From NCBI GenBank assembly GCA_027623815.1, contig JAQBUV010000126.1, positions 1-5,314 of the forward strand: a DNA stretch of 5,314 nucleotides, in the 5' to 3' direction. Positions 5,226 to 5,314 of this stretch are shown here, in pieces. The stretch is from Casp-Chloro-G3 sp002816715 (GTDB lineage Bacteria > Chloroflexota > Dehalococcoidia > Lucifugimonadales > UBA3495). The notes beneath the pieces are model-generated. The model did not search any database. It saw only the letters and a program-made list of their open reading frames with translations, and was not told the DNA's origin. The position numbers and the translations under genes were made by a program. How positions within the stretch are numbered: the first letter of the stretch is position 1; each line of letters opens with the position of its first letter.

Positions 5226-5314
5226 TAGTACACCTTGGCTCAAATACGTCCATAGTTTATGCGACCAGCACCTTCCCCTGGTAGGTCCATTTGAAGGGCT
5301 TGGCCATGGTCCGG
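5226..5314 (-). mobile_element. Insertion sequence end, probably IS630 family, cut by the window edge
   Basis: The segment holds the transposase 3' end and the short non-coding stretch between its stop codon and the sortase gene. Elements of the IS630/Tc1 group insert at TA, and TA dinucleotides occur at 5226-5227 and 5229-5230 in CACTAGTACACC, either of which could be the junction. The exact terminus cannot be set because the other end, with its inverted repeat, is outside the window. The left boundary given is a guess. Confidence 0.5.
5257..5314 (-). CDS. Transposase C-terminus (IS630-like), partial
   Basis: Read on the minus strand from the window edge, the frame gives RTMAKPFKWTYQGKVLVA and a TAA stop at 5259-5257. 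TMAKPFKWTYxGK followed by a few residues is the usual tail of many IS630-family DDE transposases, the cut-and-paste enzymes related to Tc1/mariner that insert at TA. Only 18 residues are visible, so the DDE catalytic residues, the start and whether the gene is intact are unknown. It is convergent with the sortase gene, 41 bases between the two stop codons. A CDS beginning at the ATG inside this tail would be far too short; the real start lies beyond the right edge. Family assignment rests on the tail motif from memory. Confidence 0.75.
   Translation of the reverse strand, partial: RTMAKPFKWTYQGKVLVA

Overview
The window is ordinary bacterial chromosome that runs into a mobile element at its right edge. 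Four complete genes lie on the + strand: DNA primase (dnaG), the primary sigma factor (rpoD/sigA), a 70-residue zinc-ribbon protein, and a membrane-anchored sortase. The last 58 bases are the 3' end of a minus-strand transposase, most like the IS630 family. The sortase points to a Gram-positive-like (monoderm) envelope. The primase zinc site (CFGAC) and the Thermus-like layout of the sigma factor suggest a deep-branching lineage. My best guess is Chloroflexota (Dehalococcoidia or SAR202-like), but this is inference from motifs and not from a database match.

Layout. Bases 1-315 have no convincing gene; they hold an 8-bp palindrome (102-128) and one or two weak promoter candidates for dnaG. dnaG (316-2202) and rpoD (2209-3798) are 6 bases apart and form the dnaG-rpoD core of the macromolecular-synthesis operon, without an adjacent rpsU. 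The rpoD ribosome-binding site contains the dnaG stop codon, so the two are probably translationally coupled. A terminator-like hairpin with a GTAA (GNRA-type) loop sits directly on the rpoD stop codon, and a second, longer hairpin follows at 3851-3884. Just after it is an extended -10 promoter (3913-3921), a strong Shine-Dalgarno and the GTG start of the zinc-ribbon gene (3962-4174). A 159-base spacer with two mutually exclusive hairpins precedes the sortase gene (4334-5215). The transposase tail (5257-5314, minus) converges on the sortase with only 41 bases between the stop codons.

How the genes work together. Primase makes replication primers and RpoD directs housekeeping transcription; placing them in one transcript ties replication initiation capacity to transcription capacity. 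Region 2.4 and 4.2 residues of RpoD are canonical, in keeping with the TGNTANNNT (extended -10) sites seen here. The zinc-ribbon protein and the sortase appear to be separate transcription units. No sortase substrate or pilin gene is in view. I found no CRISPR array, tRNA, rRNA or clear evidence of a novel multi-gene system. The items most worth a second look are the zinc-ribbon gene, the stop-codon terminator of rpoD and the orphan sortase next to the insertion element.
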